Source: Parashewanella spongiae (GTDB lineage: Bacteria; Pseudomonadota; Gammaproteobacteria; Enterobacterales; Shewanellaceae). From it: 64,000 nt of DNA. The notes under the pieces were generated by a model. The model ran no database searches, was not told the origin of the DNA, and was given only the letters and a program-made list of their open reading frames with translations. Every line of letters begins with the position of its first letter. The first letter of the stretch is position 1. The stretch is from NCBI RefSeq assembly GCF_004358345.1, contig NZ_CP037952.1, forward strand, positions 2,170,001 to 2,234,000. The letters are read 5' to 3'. The translations under genes and the position numbers were made by a program. Of this stretch, positions 63,712 to 64,000 are shown one piece after another.

Positions 63712-63912
63712 ATGCGAGATTATAAGAGTTTGTCTCATACTAGATGGGATTGTAAATACCATGTCGTTTTTATTCCAAAGAGAAGACAAAAACTGATTTT
63801 TGGTGCAATCAGAAAACACCTCGGTGATGTATTTCATAACTTAGCAGCTCAAAAAGGAATTGTAATAGAAGAAGGGCACTTGATGATTGATCATGTTCAA
63901 ATGTTGGGCTGA
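63712..63912 (+). pseudogene. IS200-type transposase, truncated
   Basis: 66 codons beginning MRDYKSLSHTRWDCKYHVVF, then KRRQKLIFGAIRKHLGD and EEGHLMIDHVQML. The HUH motif usually reads DHVHML; here the second histidine is Gln, and the protein stops at once. Upstream lie the CCCCCAGCTCTTTTGGGG hairpin and a leader like an IS200 left end. The tyrosine-carrying half is absent. Confidence 0.85.
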
Positions 63913-63928
63913 ACACCCTGTACTTTTA

Positions 63929-63976
63929 ACACATACATAGCTCTGAGTTGGGTATTTAATTACTGTAATTGGTATT
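63929..63976. repeat. Partial family F element
   Basis: CACATACATAGCTCTGAGTT then TTAATTACTGTAATTGGTA, the right end of family F, at the window edge. It follows the truncated IS200 gene, so the truncation was probably caused by this insertion or a deletion next to it. Confidence 0.65.
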
Positions 63977-64000
63977 AAACTTAATCTCAATCAATAAGCT

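Overview
Source organism. The 16S, 23S and 5S genes, the tRNA-Ile/tRNA-Ala spacer and the housekeeping genes (bioF-bioC-bioD, pepE, htpX, pepP, gmhB, cheV, thermolysin-type and M61 peptidases) point to an AT-rich marine gammaproteobacterium, probably order Alteromonadales. This placement comes from recognising sequences, not from a phylogeny. The genome is decaying and full of repeats. It carries an unusual set of eukaryote-like proteins, which suggests, but does not prove, a host-associated life.
Layout. 1-15.0 kb is mostly ordinary chromosome: the end of bioB, bioF-bioC-bioD, pepE facing it, a flippase, htpX, an M4 metalloprotease, an M20 amidohydrolase, an M61 aminopeptidase and a membrane-fused spermidine-synthase-like protein. 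15.3-22.7 kb is accessory: a Death-fold protein, three tandem paralogues of unknown family and a 924-residue pentatricopeptide-repeat (PPR) protein, set among nested miniature elements. 22.9-24.3 kb holds a broken group II intron. 25-28.5 kb is ordinary again (GNAT, small envelope proteins, pepP, gmhB). 28.6-34.8 kb is a complete rRNA operon (16S, tRNA-Ile, tRNA-Ala, 23S, 5S, tRNA-Asp); its 23S has an inserted sequence in the helix-45 region, and its spacer has a terminator-like hairpin.
34.9-62.4 kb is a mosaic of insertion sequences and miniature elements around eukaryote-like genes: two kinase-like paralogues (37.5 and 44.8 kb), a five-module Death-fold protein (39.8 kb), a Death-fold protein with cysteine pairs (48.6 kb), a SAM-methyltransferase-like protein (49.8 kb), a protein kinase gene cut by two insertion sequences but fully rebuildable (50.8-54.7 kb) and a 1157-residue helical protein (56.6 kb). 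cheV and a truncated IS200-type transposase end the window.
Main points. (1) Death-fold, kinase-like and PPR proteins together look like an effector or signalling repertoire; the sequence gives no direct proof of function. (2) Target-site duplications show the history: two ISAs1 copies have inverted the 37.4-41.7 kb segment between them, and removing two other insertion sequences restores a 316-codon kinase ORF. (3) At least ten short repeat families are nested in each other, including a 31-bp module present or absent at identical sites in three unrelated families. In the notes below the families are lettered A, B, C, D, F, H, I, J, K and L.
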